The position numbers and the translations under genes were made by a program. Below are positions 17,189 to 25,723 of a DNA stretch of 64,000 nucleotides, piece after piece (position 1 is the first letter of the stretch; each line of letters begins with the position of its first letter). Source of the stretch: Hyphomicrobiales bacterium (GTDB taxonomy: Bacteria; Pseudomonadota; Alphaproteobacteria; Rhizobiales; Rhizobiaceae); the NCBI GenBank assembly GCA_900467745.1, contig UBQW01000033.1, positions 62,001 to 126,000 on the forward strand, given 5' to 3'. The notes below the pieces were generated by a model. The model saw nothing but the letters and a program-made list of their open reading frames with translations. It was not told the origin of the DNA and did not search any database.

Positions 17189-17695
17189 ATGCGCAACGCC
17201 CCTCTTCTTGCCGCCCTCCTCACTCTGGCGAGCCTGCCCGCAACCGGTGCCGCGGCTCGTGACTTTCGACTGGAGGACTTCTTTGCCGGAAAGAGCATTG
17301 CTGTTGGCCGTTTCCAGGCGATCAACGGCGTTGACCGCAGCTTCAAGGTCAGGCTGACCGGTCGCTGGAACGGTAGAACTCTGACGCTTCGCGAGGATTT
17401 CGCCTATGCCGATGGTGAGCGCGATCGGAAGACCTGGCGCTTTACCAAGACGGCGCCGGGCGCCTATACGGGCACCCGGGAGGACGTCGTTGGAAAGGCG
17501 ATGGTCAAGATCGACGGCAATGTGGCGCGTTACAGCTATCTGGTCGATATCGATCCAAGCGCCAAAGAGAATATCGTGAGGTTCCACGACACTTTGCGAC
17601 TGATGCCTGATGGAACATTGCTCAACACGGCGTGGGTGAGCAAGTTCGGATTTCCTGTCGCCAAGGTGCGGGTCGACTTTACGCGGCAGCGGTAG
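17189..17695 (+). CDS. DUF3833 family exported protein
   Basis: A 168-residue protein. ATG at 17189 (MRNAPLLAALLTLAS) has AAGGG 7 nt upstream and starts a Sec signal peptide ending near ATGAAARD. The mature part follows the DUF3833 pattern: F.AG.+.G.G.FQ, RWNGRTLTLREDFAYADGE, the central TWRF..TAPGAYTG then EDVVGKA, and the terminal NTAWVSKFGFPV. The family is uncharacterised and often a lipoprotein; here no lipobox cysteine is present, so a soluble periplasmic protein is more likely. Confidence 0.82.
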   Translation: MRNAPLLAALLTLASLPATGAAARDFRLEDFFAGKSIAVGRFQAINGVDRSFKVRLTGRWNGRTLTLREDFAYADGERDRKTWRFTKTAPGAYTGTREDVVGKAMVKIDGNVARYSYLVDIDPSAKENIVRFHDTLRLMPDGTLLNTAWVSKFGFPVAKVRVDFTRQR

Positions 17696-17796
17696 CGACA
17701 GGCGCCGCACGCTGCCCTATCTGTTCCTCTGGGCGCTTGTCGCCGCTTTTGTCCCCTGCTAGTGCCGTGGGCGGCAATCACGAGGAGGATTTTTTC

Positions 17797-18783
17797 ATGA
17801 AGCAGCATTCTTTCGGCCACCTGCCCCATACGGTGAGCAATATCGGTTTTGGCGCATGGCAGATCGGCGGTGCCTGGGGCGACGTCAGCGAAGCTGATGG
17901 ACGCGCAGCACTCAATGCGGCGCTCGATGCCGGGATCACGTTCATCGACACTGCCGACGTCTATGGCGACGGCCGTTCAGAAAAGATCATCGCCGATGTG
18001 CTCGAGAGCCGTGGCGGCGAGCGGCCGATGGTGGCGACCAAGGCAGGCCGGCGGTTGAATCCGCATGTGGCGGATGGTTACACCAAGGCCAATCTCGAAG
18101 GCTTTATCGACCGCAGCCTGAAGAACCTCAAGGCCGACAGCCTCGACCTCGTGCAGCTGCATTGCCCGCCGACGGAGGTTCTCTACCGGCCGGAGGTGTT
18201 CGAGGGCCTGAACGAGCTGCAAAAGGCAGGCAAGATTCGCGGCTATGGCGTAAGCGTCGAGAAGGTCGAGGAAGCGCTGAAGGCGATCGAGTTCCCCGGC
18301 GTGGTCAGCATCCAGATCATCTACAATCTCTTCCGCCAGCGCCCGAGCCATCTGTTCTTCCAGGAGGCGCGGCAGAAGAACATCGCCGTTATCGCCCGCG
18401 TGCCGCTGGCAAGCGGCCTGCTCTCCGGCAAGATCAGCCGTGAGACGACATTCGCGAGCGACGACCATCGCAACTTCAACCGTCATGGCGAGGCATTCGA
18501 TGTCGGCGAGACCTTCGCGGGCGTTCCGTTCGAGGTCGGACTGCAGGCGGTCGAAGAGGTTCGCAAGCTGGTTCCCGAGGGCGCCACGATGGCGGCGTTT
18601 GCGCTGCGCTGGATCCTGATGAGCGATGCCGTCACGGTTGTCATTCCCGGCGCGCGCAACGCCGAGCAGGCGAAGGCCAATGCTGCGGCCGCCAGCCTTG
18701 CGCCGCTGACGCATGAGGTGATGGCCGCGAGCCACGAGATCTACGACCGGCTGATCGCGCCGCATGTGCACCAGCGCTGGTAA
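17797..18783 (+). CDS. Aldo/keto reductase
   Basis: NADPH-dependent TIM-barrel oxidoreductase, 328 residues. ATG at 17797 follows GAGGAGG-like sequence, whereas the longer upstream frame has no such support. Family features are VSNIGFGAWQIGG at the N-terminus, the catalytic aspartate and tyrosine in FIDTADVYGDGRSE, the lysine in VATKAG, and the late cofactor-binding segment VVIPGARNAEQ. The stop is followed by a strong terminator. The substrate cannot be inferred. Confidence 0.92.
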   Translation: MKQHSFGHLPHTVSNIGFGAWQIGGAWGDVSEADGRAALNAALDAGITFIDTADVYGDGRSEKIIADVLESRGGERPMVATKAGRRLNPHVADGYTKANLEGFIDRSLKNLKADSLDLVQLHCPPTEVLYRPEVFEGLNELQKAGKIRGYGVSVEKVEEALKAIEFPGVVSIQIIYNLFRQRPSHLFFQEARQKNIAVIARVPLASGLLSGKISRETTFASDDHRNFNRHGEAFDVGETFAGVPFEVGLQAVEEVRKLVPEGATMAAFALRWILMSDAVTVVIPGARNAEQAKANAAAASLAPLTHEVMAASHEIYDRLIAPHVHQRW

Positions 18784-18807
18784 CAGCTGTAACTATTTCA
18801 CCAAACA

Positions 18808-18840
18808 GAAATGGCCGGGCATCGACCCGGCCATTTCTTT
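18808..18840. terminator. Bidirectional intrinsic terminator
   Basis: Perfect 12-bp stem GAAATGGCCGGG / CCCGGCCATTTC with a 6-nt loop, followed by CTTT on the plus strand. It lies between the convergent aldo/keto reductase gene and the pyrophosphatase gene and can serve both. Confidence 0.85.
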
Positions 18841-18858
18841 ATCTGGGCTTTGCCCGGA

Positions 18859-19461
18859 TTACTTCTTTTCAGCGTAAGCCTTGATGGCGGCGGCAACTTC
18901 GCCCTGCGCCTTCTCGGCGTTTTCGAAGCCGTTCAGCTCGACAACCTTGCGCTTAACCGGCAGCTGCTTGTAGACGCGGAAGAAAGCCTGCAGGCGCTCC
19001 TGCTCGATCTCCGGAAGATCAGAGATTTCCTTGATCTTGTCGTAGCTCGGATCGATGTCGCTGGCCGGAACGGCGACGACCTTGTCGTCCTGCTCACCGC
19101 CGTCGATCATCTTCAGGAGGCCGATGGCGCGAACCTTGATGATGGCGCCCGGAACGACGGGCTCGCGGGTGTAGACCAGAGCGTCGAGCGGATCGCCGTC
19201 ACCACCGAGCGAGCTGGTGATGGAGCCGTAGTTGGCCGGATAGATGACCGGCATCGACTGGAAGCGGTCCACGACGATGTGGCCGGTCTTTGCGTCGATT
19301 TCGTACTTCGTGAAGCTTCCCTGCGGAATTTCGATCGCGGTGAAGAACTCCTTGCTGTCATCCTTCGGCTGCGGATAGTCGAGATAGGAAACATAGTCGG
19401 AAGCGGCGGCGACGCCGGCCGTGAAGAGAACGGCAGCGGCCGCGGAAATAATGGTCTTCAT
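18859..19461 (-). CDS. ppa: Exported family I inorganic pyrophosphatase
   Basis: Hydrolyses pyrophosphate to two phosphates using divalent metals. Family I motifs are intact: IEIPQGSFTKYEID, VDRFQSMPVIYPANYGSI, and the metal-binding DGDPLDAL. Unusually, the protein starts MKTIISAAAAVLFTAGVAAA, a clear Sec signal peptide, so the enzyme should act in the periplasm, not the cytoplasm. The ATG at 19461 has a G-rich site upstream. Total length is 200 residues including the signal. It is not the usual cytoplasmic housekeeping enzyme, which should be encoded elsewhere. Confidence 0.9.
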   Translation of the reverse strand: MKTIISAAAAVLFTAGVAAASDYVSYLDYPQPKDDSKEFFTAIEIPQGSFTKYEIDAKTGHIVVDRFQSMPVIYPANYGSITSSLGGDGDPLDALVYTREPVVPGAIIKVRAIGLLKMIDGGEQDDKVVAVPASDIDPSYDKIKEISDLPEIEQERLQAFFRVYKQLPVKRKVVELNGFENAEKAQGEVAAAIKAYAEKK

Positions 19462-19590
19462 AAGAGATACCCCCAATTGGCATTGCGAAGAAACGCCCTC
19501 CGCCTATGGGGTTTGCATTACAGCGATGTGACATGTGCCGGACGCTCGGGACCATCCACATGACAATCTCGTGAGCGCCCGGAGCGGCGC

Positions 19591-20493
19591 CTATACGGCC
19601 CCGCGCTCGCGCTTCATCTCGTGGCGCATGAGGAATAGCGAGGCGCAGAGAATCAGGGCGGCACCCAGCCACAAATAGCCCGCCGGCGCATAGCCGAAGA
19701 CCAGCCAACCGGCGAGAACGTTGAGCGGCAGCTTCAGATCGTCGAAGGGCTGGACATAGGCGACATCGGCAGCGCTGTAGGCGAGCGTCAGAAGATACTG
19801 GGCGATCGCCGTCAACAGGCCGGCGGCGACGAGCAGCATCAAAACCGTGCCTGATGGCATCGCGAAGCCTGCCGCGGCGGCAAGACCGCCGTTGACGGGC
19901 GTGAGGAGCACGAGCAGCCATACGGTGATCGTCTCCGGCTTCTCGATCCCCGTCAGGCTCTTGGTGATCAGCGACGAGGCGCCCCAGAGCAGTGCCGACA
20001 GAATCGGCAACAGTGCCGCCCAGCTGAAACTGTCCGACCAGGGCTGCAGGATGATCATCGCGCCAGCGAAGCCAAAGGCGGTGGCGCCCCAGCGCACCGC
20101 CCCTACCCTTTCACCGAGGAACAGGCGGGCGCCGAGGATGATGAAGAAGGGCGAGGTCATGACCAGCGCAATCGCCTGCCAGATCGGCACGCTCGCAAGC
20201 CCTGCGACCCAGGTCTGGACACCAAGAGCGGCCAGCACGACGCGAACGATGTGGCGCCAAGGATAATCGGTGCGCATTGCACGGAGGCCGCTCTTCCAAA
20301 GGAAGGGCAGCGAGAAGATGAGCGCGAAGGCATATTGCCAGAAGGCGACCGAGGCGGAGGGAAAGGCCAAGGTCATCGTCAGCCATTGGGTGACGACGTT
20401 CAGAACGGCGAAGGCGATGCCGGCAAGCACCATCCAGCTTGCGCCGGCGAGTGCACGCGATGCGGATATGGAAATCTGGGTAGTCTGATTCAT
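19591..20493 (-). CDS. ribN: RibN-type riboflavin transporter (EamA/DMT family)
   Basis: Ten-helix inner-membrane permease of the drug/metabolite transporter superfamily, about 300 residues, with two EamA repeats (residues roughly 10-140 and 155-290). An FMN riboswitch immediately upstream indicates regulation by flavin, matching RibN riboflavin importers described from rhizobia and other proteobacteria. Start: ATG at 20493 (MNQTTQISIS) has a weak GGA site; ATG at 20502 is an alternative. Without the riboswitch the substrate could not be guessed from the protein. Confidence 0.88.
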   Translation of the reverse strand: MNQTTQISISASRALAGASWMVLAGIAFAVLNVVTQWLTMTLAFPSASVAFWQYAFALIFSLPFLWKSGLRAMRTDYPWRHIVRVVLAALGVQTWVAGLASVPIWQAIALVMTSPFFIILGARLFLGERVGAVRWGATAFGFAGAMIILQPWSDSFSWAALLPILSALLWGASSLITKSLTGIEKPETITVWLLVLLTPVNGGLAAAAGFAMPSGTVLMLLVAAGLLTAIAQYLLTLAYSAADVAYVQPFDDLKLPLNVLAGWLVFGYAPAGYLWLGAALILCASLFLMRHEMKRERGAV

Positions 20494-20586
20494 GTCATTC
20501 ATCCGAACAAAAGGACCAACATAAATCAGGACGCATGAACGCGGGTGCCGACGCGGCGGACGACCCGCCCCGCGTACCCTGCTCAT

Positions 20587-20727
20587 TCTCTTTCATCCGG
20601 ACTATGACCGTCGGCTCCGGAATTCAACCGGATCTGCTGACCCTTCCCACCTGAGGTGCAAAGGCGCTCGCGGGCTCAAGCTTGCGCTCTTACCGCCGGT
20701 GGGGAATTGCACCCCGCCCTGAGAATG
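20587..20727 (-). promoter_or_regulatory. FMN riboswitch (RFN element)
   Basis: On the minus strand the leader shows the conserved RFN landmarks in order: AGGGCGGGGTGCAATTCC, CCACCGGCGGTAA, AGCCCGCGAGCGCC, CAGATCCGGTTGAATTCC, GGAGCCGACGGTCATAGTC and CCGGATGAAAGAGA. About 85-95 nt separate the aptamer from the ribN start. That segment can form a G+C-rich hairpin (around 20540-20575) but has no U-tract, so control of translation initiation is more likely than termination. Confidence 0.97.
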
Positions 20728-20852
20728 ATCCATGCGTAGTTGAAAGCCGCGATCGCGGCAAGTCTCGCAAATGCGAAAAGGGTCCGGCTTTCGCCGAACC
20801 CTTCGAATACTTGTGCTGCCGGTCTCGTTGCCCGGCTGCCAAGCAAATCCAA

Positions 20853-21128
20853 TCAGCCGTTGACGGCTTCCTTCAGGCCCTTGCCGGGCGTGAACTTCGG
20901 CACGTTGCGTGCCGGAATGTCGACTTCAGCGCCGGTCGACGGATTGCGGCCCTTGGTGGCAGCGCGATGGGAAACGGTGAAGCTACCGAAACCAGCGAGG
21001 CGAACGTCGCCCTTGCCCTTGAGTTCAGCCTGGACAACTTCGAAAACAGCGTCGACGGCCGAAGCGGCATCGGTCTTCGAGAGTCCTGCCTTTTCGGCAA
21101 CTGCGGACACGAGTTCATTCTTGTTCAT
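20853..21128 (-). CDS. hupB: DNA-binding protein HU
   Basis: Nucleoid-associated protein of 91 residues. ATG at 21128 (MNKNELVSAVAEKAGLSK) follows AAGGGG. The HU signature GFGSFTVSHRAATKGRNP and the flexible arm PSTGAEVDIPA then KFTPGKGLKEAVN are all present. It sits just downstream of lon but behind the lon terminator, so it has its own promoter in 21129-21260. Confidence 0.96.
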   Translation of the reverse strand: MNKNELVSAVAEKAGLSKTDAASAVDAVFEVVQAELKGKGDVRLAGFGSFTVSHRAATKGRNPSTGAEVDIPARNVPKFTPGKGLKEAVNG

Positions 21129-21260
21129 GTTTCCACCCCTTTCAAATGGTTCGAAACGACTCAAATCTATAGCCGGGCACGGAATTTGGTGCATCAGGCC
21201 CGCCGCACCCCAAAGAGCCTGCAAATAAAGGAAAAGCAAGCGTCTCCGTACGGTTTTCAC

Positions 21261-21291
21261 AAAAAAAGGCTGGCAAAAATGCCAGCCTTTT
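21261..21291 (-). terminator. Intrinsic terminator of lon
   Basis: 12-bp perfect stem AAAAGGCTGGCA / TGCCAGCCTTTT around a 4-nt loop; on the minus strand it is followed by a run of seven T. It lies about 45 nt after the lon stop and separates lon from hupB. Confidence 0.88.
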
Positions 21292-21333
21292 CAGGGTTTT
21301 TAAGCAATAGGGCACGAATGTGGCAAACAAGGC

Positions 21334-23748
21334 TCAATGAGCGATGGAAGTGCCGCTTTCGTCGTGCCCTTCGACCGTTGCGATAACAGGCGTTTCCACC
21401 GTGCCATCCCACTCGATCGCCTCCGGTCTGCGGACCAGAGCATGCTTGATCACCTCGCCCATACGGGACACTGGGATGATCTCCATGTTGTTCTTCACGT
21501 TATCCGGGATCTCCGCCAAGTCCTTGGCGTTTTCTTCCGGGATCAGAACAGTCTTGATGCCGCCGCGCAGTGCGGCGAGCAGCTTTTCCTTCAATCCGCC
21601 GATCGGCAGGACGCGACCACGAAGCGTGATTTCGCCCGTCATCGCCACGTCCTTGCGAACAGGGATGCCGGTCATGATCGAGACGATCGCGGTTGCCATG
21701 CCGACGCCGGCCGATGGGCCGTCCTTCGGCGTTGCGCCTTCCGGCACGTGGACGTGGATGTCCGACTTGTCGAAGCGCGGCGGCTCGATGCCGAAATCGA
21801 CAGCACGCGAGCGGACGTAGGACGCCGCCGCAGAAATCGATTCCTTCATCACGTCCTTCAGGTTGCCGGTGACGGTCATGCGACCCTTGCCCGGCATCAT
21901 GACGCCTTCGATCGTCAGCAATTCACCACCAACCTCGGTCCAGGCCAGACCGGTGACGACACCGACCTGATCCTCGCCCTCGGCTTCGCCGTGACGGAAG
22001 CGCGGAACACCCAGGTAGTCCGAAATGTTCTCGGCGGTAACCGCGACCGATTTCGTCTTACCCTTGATGATCTCGGTAACCGCCTTGCGGGCGAGCTTCA
22101 TCAGTTCACGCTCGAACGAACGGACACCGGCTTCGCGTGTGTACTGCTGGCTGATCGCCATCAGGGCATCATCCGAAACCGAGAATTCGTTCGGCTGCAG
22201 AGCGTGTTCCTTGATGGCCTTCGGCAGCAGGTGCCGCTTGGCGATCTCGCGCTTTTCGTCCTCGGTGTAGCCGGCGATACGGATGACTTCCATGCGGTCC
22301 ATCAAGGGTGCCGGAATGTTCAGCGTGTTCGCCGTCGTGATGAACATCACGTCCGACAGATCGTATTCGACCTCAAGGTAGTGGTCCATGAAGGTCGAGT
22401 TCTGTGCCGGATCCAGCACTTCGAGCAGAGCCGAAGACGGATCGCCACGGAAGTCCTGGCCCATCTTGTCGATTTCATCGAGCAGGAAGAGCGGGTTGGA
22501 CTTCTTCGCCTTCTTCATCGACTGGATGACCTTGCCGGGCATCGAGCCGATGTAGGTGCGGCGGTGACCGCGGATTTCAGCTTCGTCACGAACGCCGCCG
22601 AGCGCCATGCGGACATACTCACGGCCGGTCGCCTTGGCGATCGACTGGGCGAGCGAGGTCTTGCCGACACCCGGAGGGCCGACGAGGCACAGGATTGGAC
22701 CCTTGATCTTGGTCGCGCGGGCCTGGACAGCCAGATACTCGACGATGCGCTCCTTGACCTTGTCGAGACCGAAGTGATCGGCTTCGAGGATCTTTTCGGC
22801 GTTGTTGAGATCCGTCTTGATCTTCGACTTCTTCGACCACGGAATACCGAGCAGCCAATCGAGATAGTTGCGCACGACGGTGGCTTCCGCCGACATCGGG
22901 CTCATCTGACGCAGCTTCTTCAGCTCGGCATCGGCCTTCTCGCGACCTTCCTTGGAGAGCTTGGTCTTGGAGATGCGCTCTTCCAGTTCGGCCATCTCGT
23001 CGCGGCCTTCCTCGCCGTCGCCGAGCTCCTTCTGGATCGCCTTCATCTGCTCATTCAGGTAGTATTCGCGCTGGGTCTTCTCCATCTGGCGCTTGACGCG
23101 CGAGCGGATGCGCTTCTCGACCTGAAGGACCGAGATCTCACCTTCCATGAAGCCGAGTGCCTTTTCGAGGCGTGCCTTGACGCTGGTGGTTTCCAGCATC
23201 TCCTGCTTCTCGGTGATCTTGATCGAGAGGTGCGAGGCAACCGTATCGGCCAGCTTCGAGTAATCGTCGATCTGGCTGGCAGCGCCAACGACCTCGGGCG
23301 AGATCTTCTTGTTGAGCTTCACGTAGCTCTCGAATTCGGACACGACCGAGCGGCTCAGCGCTTCCAGTTCGACCGGATCGTCGTGCGGCTCTTCGAGCAC
23401 GTGGCCGAGCGCTTCGTAGAAATCCTCGCGGTCGGTGTAGGCGTCGATTTCAGCGCGCGCGCGGCCTTCGATGAGAACCTTGACGGTTCCGTCTGGAAGC
23501 TTCAGCAGCTGCAGAACATTGGCGACGGTGCCGACATTGTGGATGGCGGACGGTTCGGGATCATCGTCGCTGGCATTGATCTGCGTGACGAGCATGATCT
23601 GCTTGTCCGAGCCCATGACTTCTTCGAGCGCGCGGATCGATTTCTCGCGGCCTACGAAGAGAGGTACGATCATGTGCGGAAAGACCACGATGTCGCGCAG
23701 GGGCAATACTGGATAAGCGGTGCTCGCAACTGACGTTTTCTTCGTCAT
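21334..23748 (-). CDS. lon: ATP-dependent endopeptidase Lon
   Basis: Cytoplasmic AAA+ serine protease of 804 residues. Domain order: N-terminal substrate-recognition domain (about 12-205), coiled-coil linker, AAA+ module with Walker A GPPGVGKTS and Walker B LFLLDEIDK, then the protease domain with the Ser-Lys dyad: S679 in PKDGPSAG and K722 in GGLKEKLLAA, the same numbering as the E. coli enzyme. The start has AAGGA upstream. The next gene toward clpX lies 415 bp away. Confidence 0.98.
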   Translation of the reverse strand: MTKKTSVASTAYPVLPLRDIVVFPHMIVPLFVGREKSIRALEEVMGSDKQIMLVTQINASDDDPEPSAIHNVGTVANVLQLLKLPDGTVKVLIEGRARAEIDAYTDREDFYEALGHVLEEPHDDPVELEALSRSVVSEFESYVKLNKKISPEVVGAASQIDDYSKLADTVASHLSIKITEKQEMLETTSVKARLEKALGFMEGEISVLQVEKRIRSRVKRQMEKTQREYYLNEQMKAIQKELGDGEEGRDEMAELEERISKTKLSKEGREKADAELKKLRQMSPMSAEATVVRNYLDWLLGIPWSKKSKIKTDLNNAEKILEADHFGLDKVKERIVEYLAVQARATKIKGPILCLVGPPGVGKTSLAQSIAKATGREYVRMALGGVRDEAEIRGHRRTYIGSMPGKVIQSMKKAKKSNPLFLLDEIDKMGQDFRGDPSSALLEVLDPAQNSTFMDHYLEVEYDLSDVMFITTANTLNIPAPLMDRMEVIRIAGYTEDEKREIAKRHLLPKAIKEHALQPNEFSVSDDALMAISQQYTREAGVRSFERELMKLARKAVTEIIKGKTKSVAVTAENISDYLGVPRFRHGEAEGEDQVGVVTGLAWTEVGGELLTIEGVMMPGKGRMTVTGNLKDVMKESISAAASYVRSRAVDFGIEPPRFDKSDIHVHVPEGATPKDGPSAGVGMATAIVSIMTGIPVRKDVAMTGEITLRGRVLPIGGLKEKLLAALRGGIKTVLIPEENAKDLAEIPDNVKNNMEIIPVSRMGEVIKHALVRRPEAIEWDGTVETPVIATVEGHDESGTSIAH

Positions 23749-24108
23749 TTTATTTCCTTTCCATCGTCCCGTTGCCGGGCTCTTCTGGCGCGACCGTTTG
23801 GGACCGGCCGCACTCTCACTTGGATTAACAAGTGGAGGTTCTGACTATGCTTTTCAAGCTGCCACATGGCCCGTGTCCGCTTGGACATGACAGCTATGCT
23901 ACAACGGAACACCTCACTATGTCGCGCCTAGCTGGACCAGCGCTGACCATTTCCGAACCGGCTAAAATACAACGCCGAAACACACCAACGGAATCATTGC
24001 ATAATTGCCAAGGGCGGATGAATTCGCAACGGCAACGAACGTGGTTTCAGGCGTCATCAGCAAATTTTATCGGCATTTGGAGGTGCCGCGAACGGTTTTT
24101 CAAATAGA
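23749..24108. other. Intergenic region upstream of lon
   Basis: About 360 bp holding the lon promoter. On the minus strand CTTGAAA at 23852-23858 matches the -35 of RpoH (heat-shock) promoters, but the matching -10 17 bp further (CACTTG) is poor. A 91-codon frame on the plus strand (23832-24107) lacks coding character. No other gene is seen. Confidence 0.4.
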
Positions 24109-24135
24109 AAGGGGCCTGCCAACGGCAAGCCCCTT
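24109..24135 (-). terminator. Intrinsic terminator of clpX
   Basis: Stem AAGGGGCTTGCC / GGCAGGCCCCTT (one mismatch) with a 3-nt loop on the minus strand, followed by TTCTATTTG, 28 nt after the clpX stop. Confidence 0.8.
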
Positions 24136-24163
24136 AAATTCACGGTTCGTATCGCGCTGATAC

Positions 24164-25441
24164 TTAGGCCGAGGCGTTGGCCTTTTCTTCCTGGCGATCC
24201 GCGTAGATGTAGAGCGGACGCGAGGAGCCGCGGACGACTTCGTCGGAGATGACGACTTCGCGCACGCCTTCCAGCGTCGGCAGTTCGAACATCGTGTCGA
24301 GCAGGATCTTTTCCATGATCGAACGAAGGCCGCGGGCGCCGGTCTTGCGGGTGATCGCCTTGCGGGCGATTTCGCGAAGGGCGTCCTCGTGGAAGGTCAG
24401 CTCGACGTCTTCCATTTCGAACAGGCGCTGGTACTGCTTGACGAGCGCGTTCTTCGGCTCCGACAGGATCTGGATCAGTGCGTCCTCATCGAGGTCCTCG
24501 AGCGTCGCCAGAACCGGCAGACGACCGATGAACTCGGGGATCAGGCCGAACTTGACGAGATCTTCCGGCTCCAGTTCGCGCAGCACTTCGCCGACGCGAC
24601 GGTCATCCGGAGCGGCAACGCTTGCGCCGAAGCCGATCGAGGTCTTTTCGCCACGGGCCGAGATGATCTTGTCGAGACCGGCAAAGGCGCCACCGCAGAT
24701 GAACAGGATGTTCGTGGTGTCGACCTGCAGGAATTCCTGCTGCGGATGCTTGCGGCCACCCTGCGGCGGAACCGAGGCAACCGTGCCTTCCATGATCTTC
24801 AGAAGCGCCTGCTGCACGCCCTCGCCCGACACGTCGCGGGTGATCGACGGGTTGTCGGACTTGCGCGAGATCTTGTCGACTTCGTCGATGTAGACGATGC
24901 CGCGCTGCGCGCGCTCGACGTTGTAGTCGGCTGCCTGCAGAAGCTTCAGGATGATGTTCTCGACGTCTTCACCGACATAGCCGGCTTCGGTCAGCGTCGT
25001 GGCATCGGCCATGGTGAAGGGAACGTCGATGATGCGGGCGAGCGTCTGGGCAAGATAGGTCTTGCCGCAACCGGTCGGACCGACCAGCATGATGTTCGAC
25101 TTCGCAAGCTCGATTTCGCCGTTCTTGGTGGCGTGTGCGAGACGCTTGTAATGGTTGTGAACGGCAACGGACAGGATCTTTTTCGCCTGACGCTGGCCGA
25201 TGACGTATTCGTCAAGGACCTTGATGATGTCCTGGGGCGTGGGAACGCCATCACGGGACTTGACCATCGAGGACTTGTTTTCCTCGCGGATGATGTCCAT
25301 GCACAATTCGACGCATTCATCGCAGATGAAAACTGTCGGTCCGGCAATCAACTTGCGGACTTCGTGCTGGCTCTTTCCGCAGAAGGAGCAGTACAGGGTG
25401 TTCTTAGAGTCGCCGCCGTTGCTGCCGCTGACTTTGCTCAT
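24164..25441 (-). CDS. clpX: ATP-dependent Clp protease ATP-binding subunit ClpX
   Basis: AAA+ unfoldase that feeds substrates to ClpP; 425 residues. The N-terminal zinc-binding domain uses C18, C21, C40 and C43 (CSFC ... CDEC). Walker A is GPTGCGKT at 121-128, Walker B is VYIDEVDK, and the IGF loop that docks on ClpP is present in SIGFGA. The RDVSGEGVQQALLK segment is family-typical. It lies downstream of clpP in the same direction but 282 bp away, with its own control region. Confidence 0.98.
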   Translation of the reverse strand: MSKVSGSNGGDSKNTLYCSFCGKSQHEVRKLIAGPTVFICDECVELCMDIIREENKSSMVKSRDGVPTPQDIIKVLDEYVIGQRQAKKILSVAVHNHYKRLAHATKNGEIELAKSNIMLVGPTGCGKTYLAQTLARIIDVPFTMADATTLTEAGYVGEDVENIILKLLQAADYNVERAQRGIVYIDEVDKISRKSDNPSITRDVSGEGVQQALLKIMEGTVASVPPQGGRKHPQQEFLQVDTTNILFICGGAFAGLDKIISARGEKTSIGFGASVAAPDDRRVGEVLRELEPEDLVKFGLIPEFIGRLPVLATLEDLDEDALIQILSEPKNALVKQYQRLFEMEDVELTFHEDALREIARKAITRKTGARGLRSIMEKILLDTMFELPTLEGVREVVISDEVVRGSSRPLYIYADRQEEKANASA

Positions 25442-25603
25442 ATCACTTTCCTTCCAGCACGCCGCATTTCAAGGTGAAAGTGCGGTCAACTCATTGGCCT
25501 GCCCCACTTGGAGCTACAGCCGGCCAAGGCCGTCAAGGGGTACGAACCGGGTCCAGACTAGGCCGTCTTGGCCCCGGCGGCAACGAACTCCCCTTCGAAG
25601 CCA

Positions 25604-25635
25604 AATGCTATGTCATAAAAATTCAACATAGCATT
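25604..25635. repeat. 10-bp inverted repeat between clpP and clpX
   Basis: Perfect arms AATGCTATGT and ACATAGCATT separated by 12 nt, in an A/T-rich island within G+C-rich DNA. There is no U-tract on either strand, so an operator or a structured RNA element upstream of clpX is more likely than a terminator. Confidence 0.5.
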
Positions 25636-25723
25636 AATACTTGAGAATGGTTCACCCGCCACTCGGTTTATTCCCTAGTTCGATCACAAATGAGATAGAA
25701 CTGTGGCGGGGAAAACACCATCC

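Noticed and set aside
21337..23733. Nearly full-length plus-strand frame opposite lon (about 798 codons)
   Set aside because: It is a product of codon bias in high-G+C DNA; the minus-strand lon protein has all catalytic motifs and the antisense product resembles nothing.
23832..24107. 91-codon frame upstream of lon on the plus strand
   Set aside because: No Shine-Dalgarno site at usable distance, mixed composition, and it covers the expected lon promoter.
24109..24135. Hairpin near clpX considered as an operator for lon
   Set aside because: Position 28 nt behind the clpX stop, a G+C-rich stem and the following T-rich stretch fit a simple terminator better.
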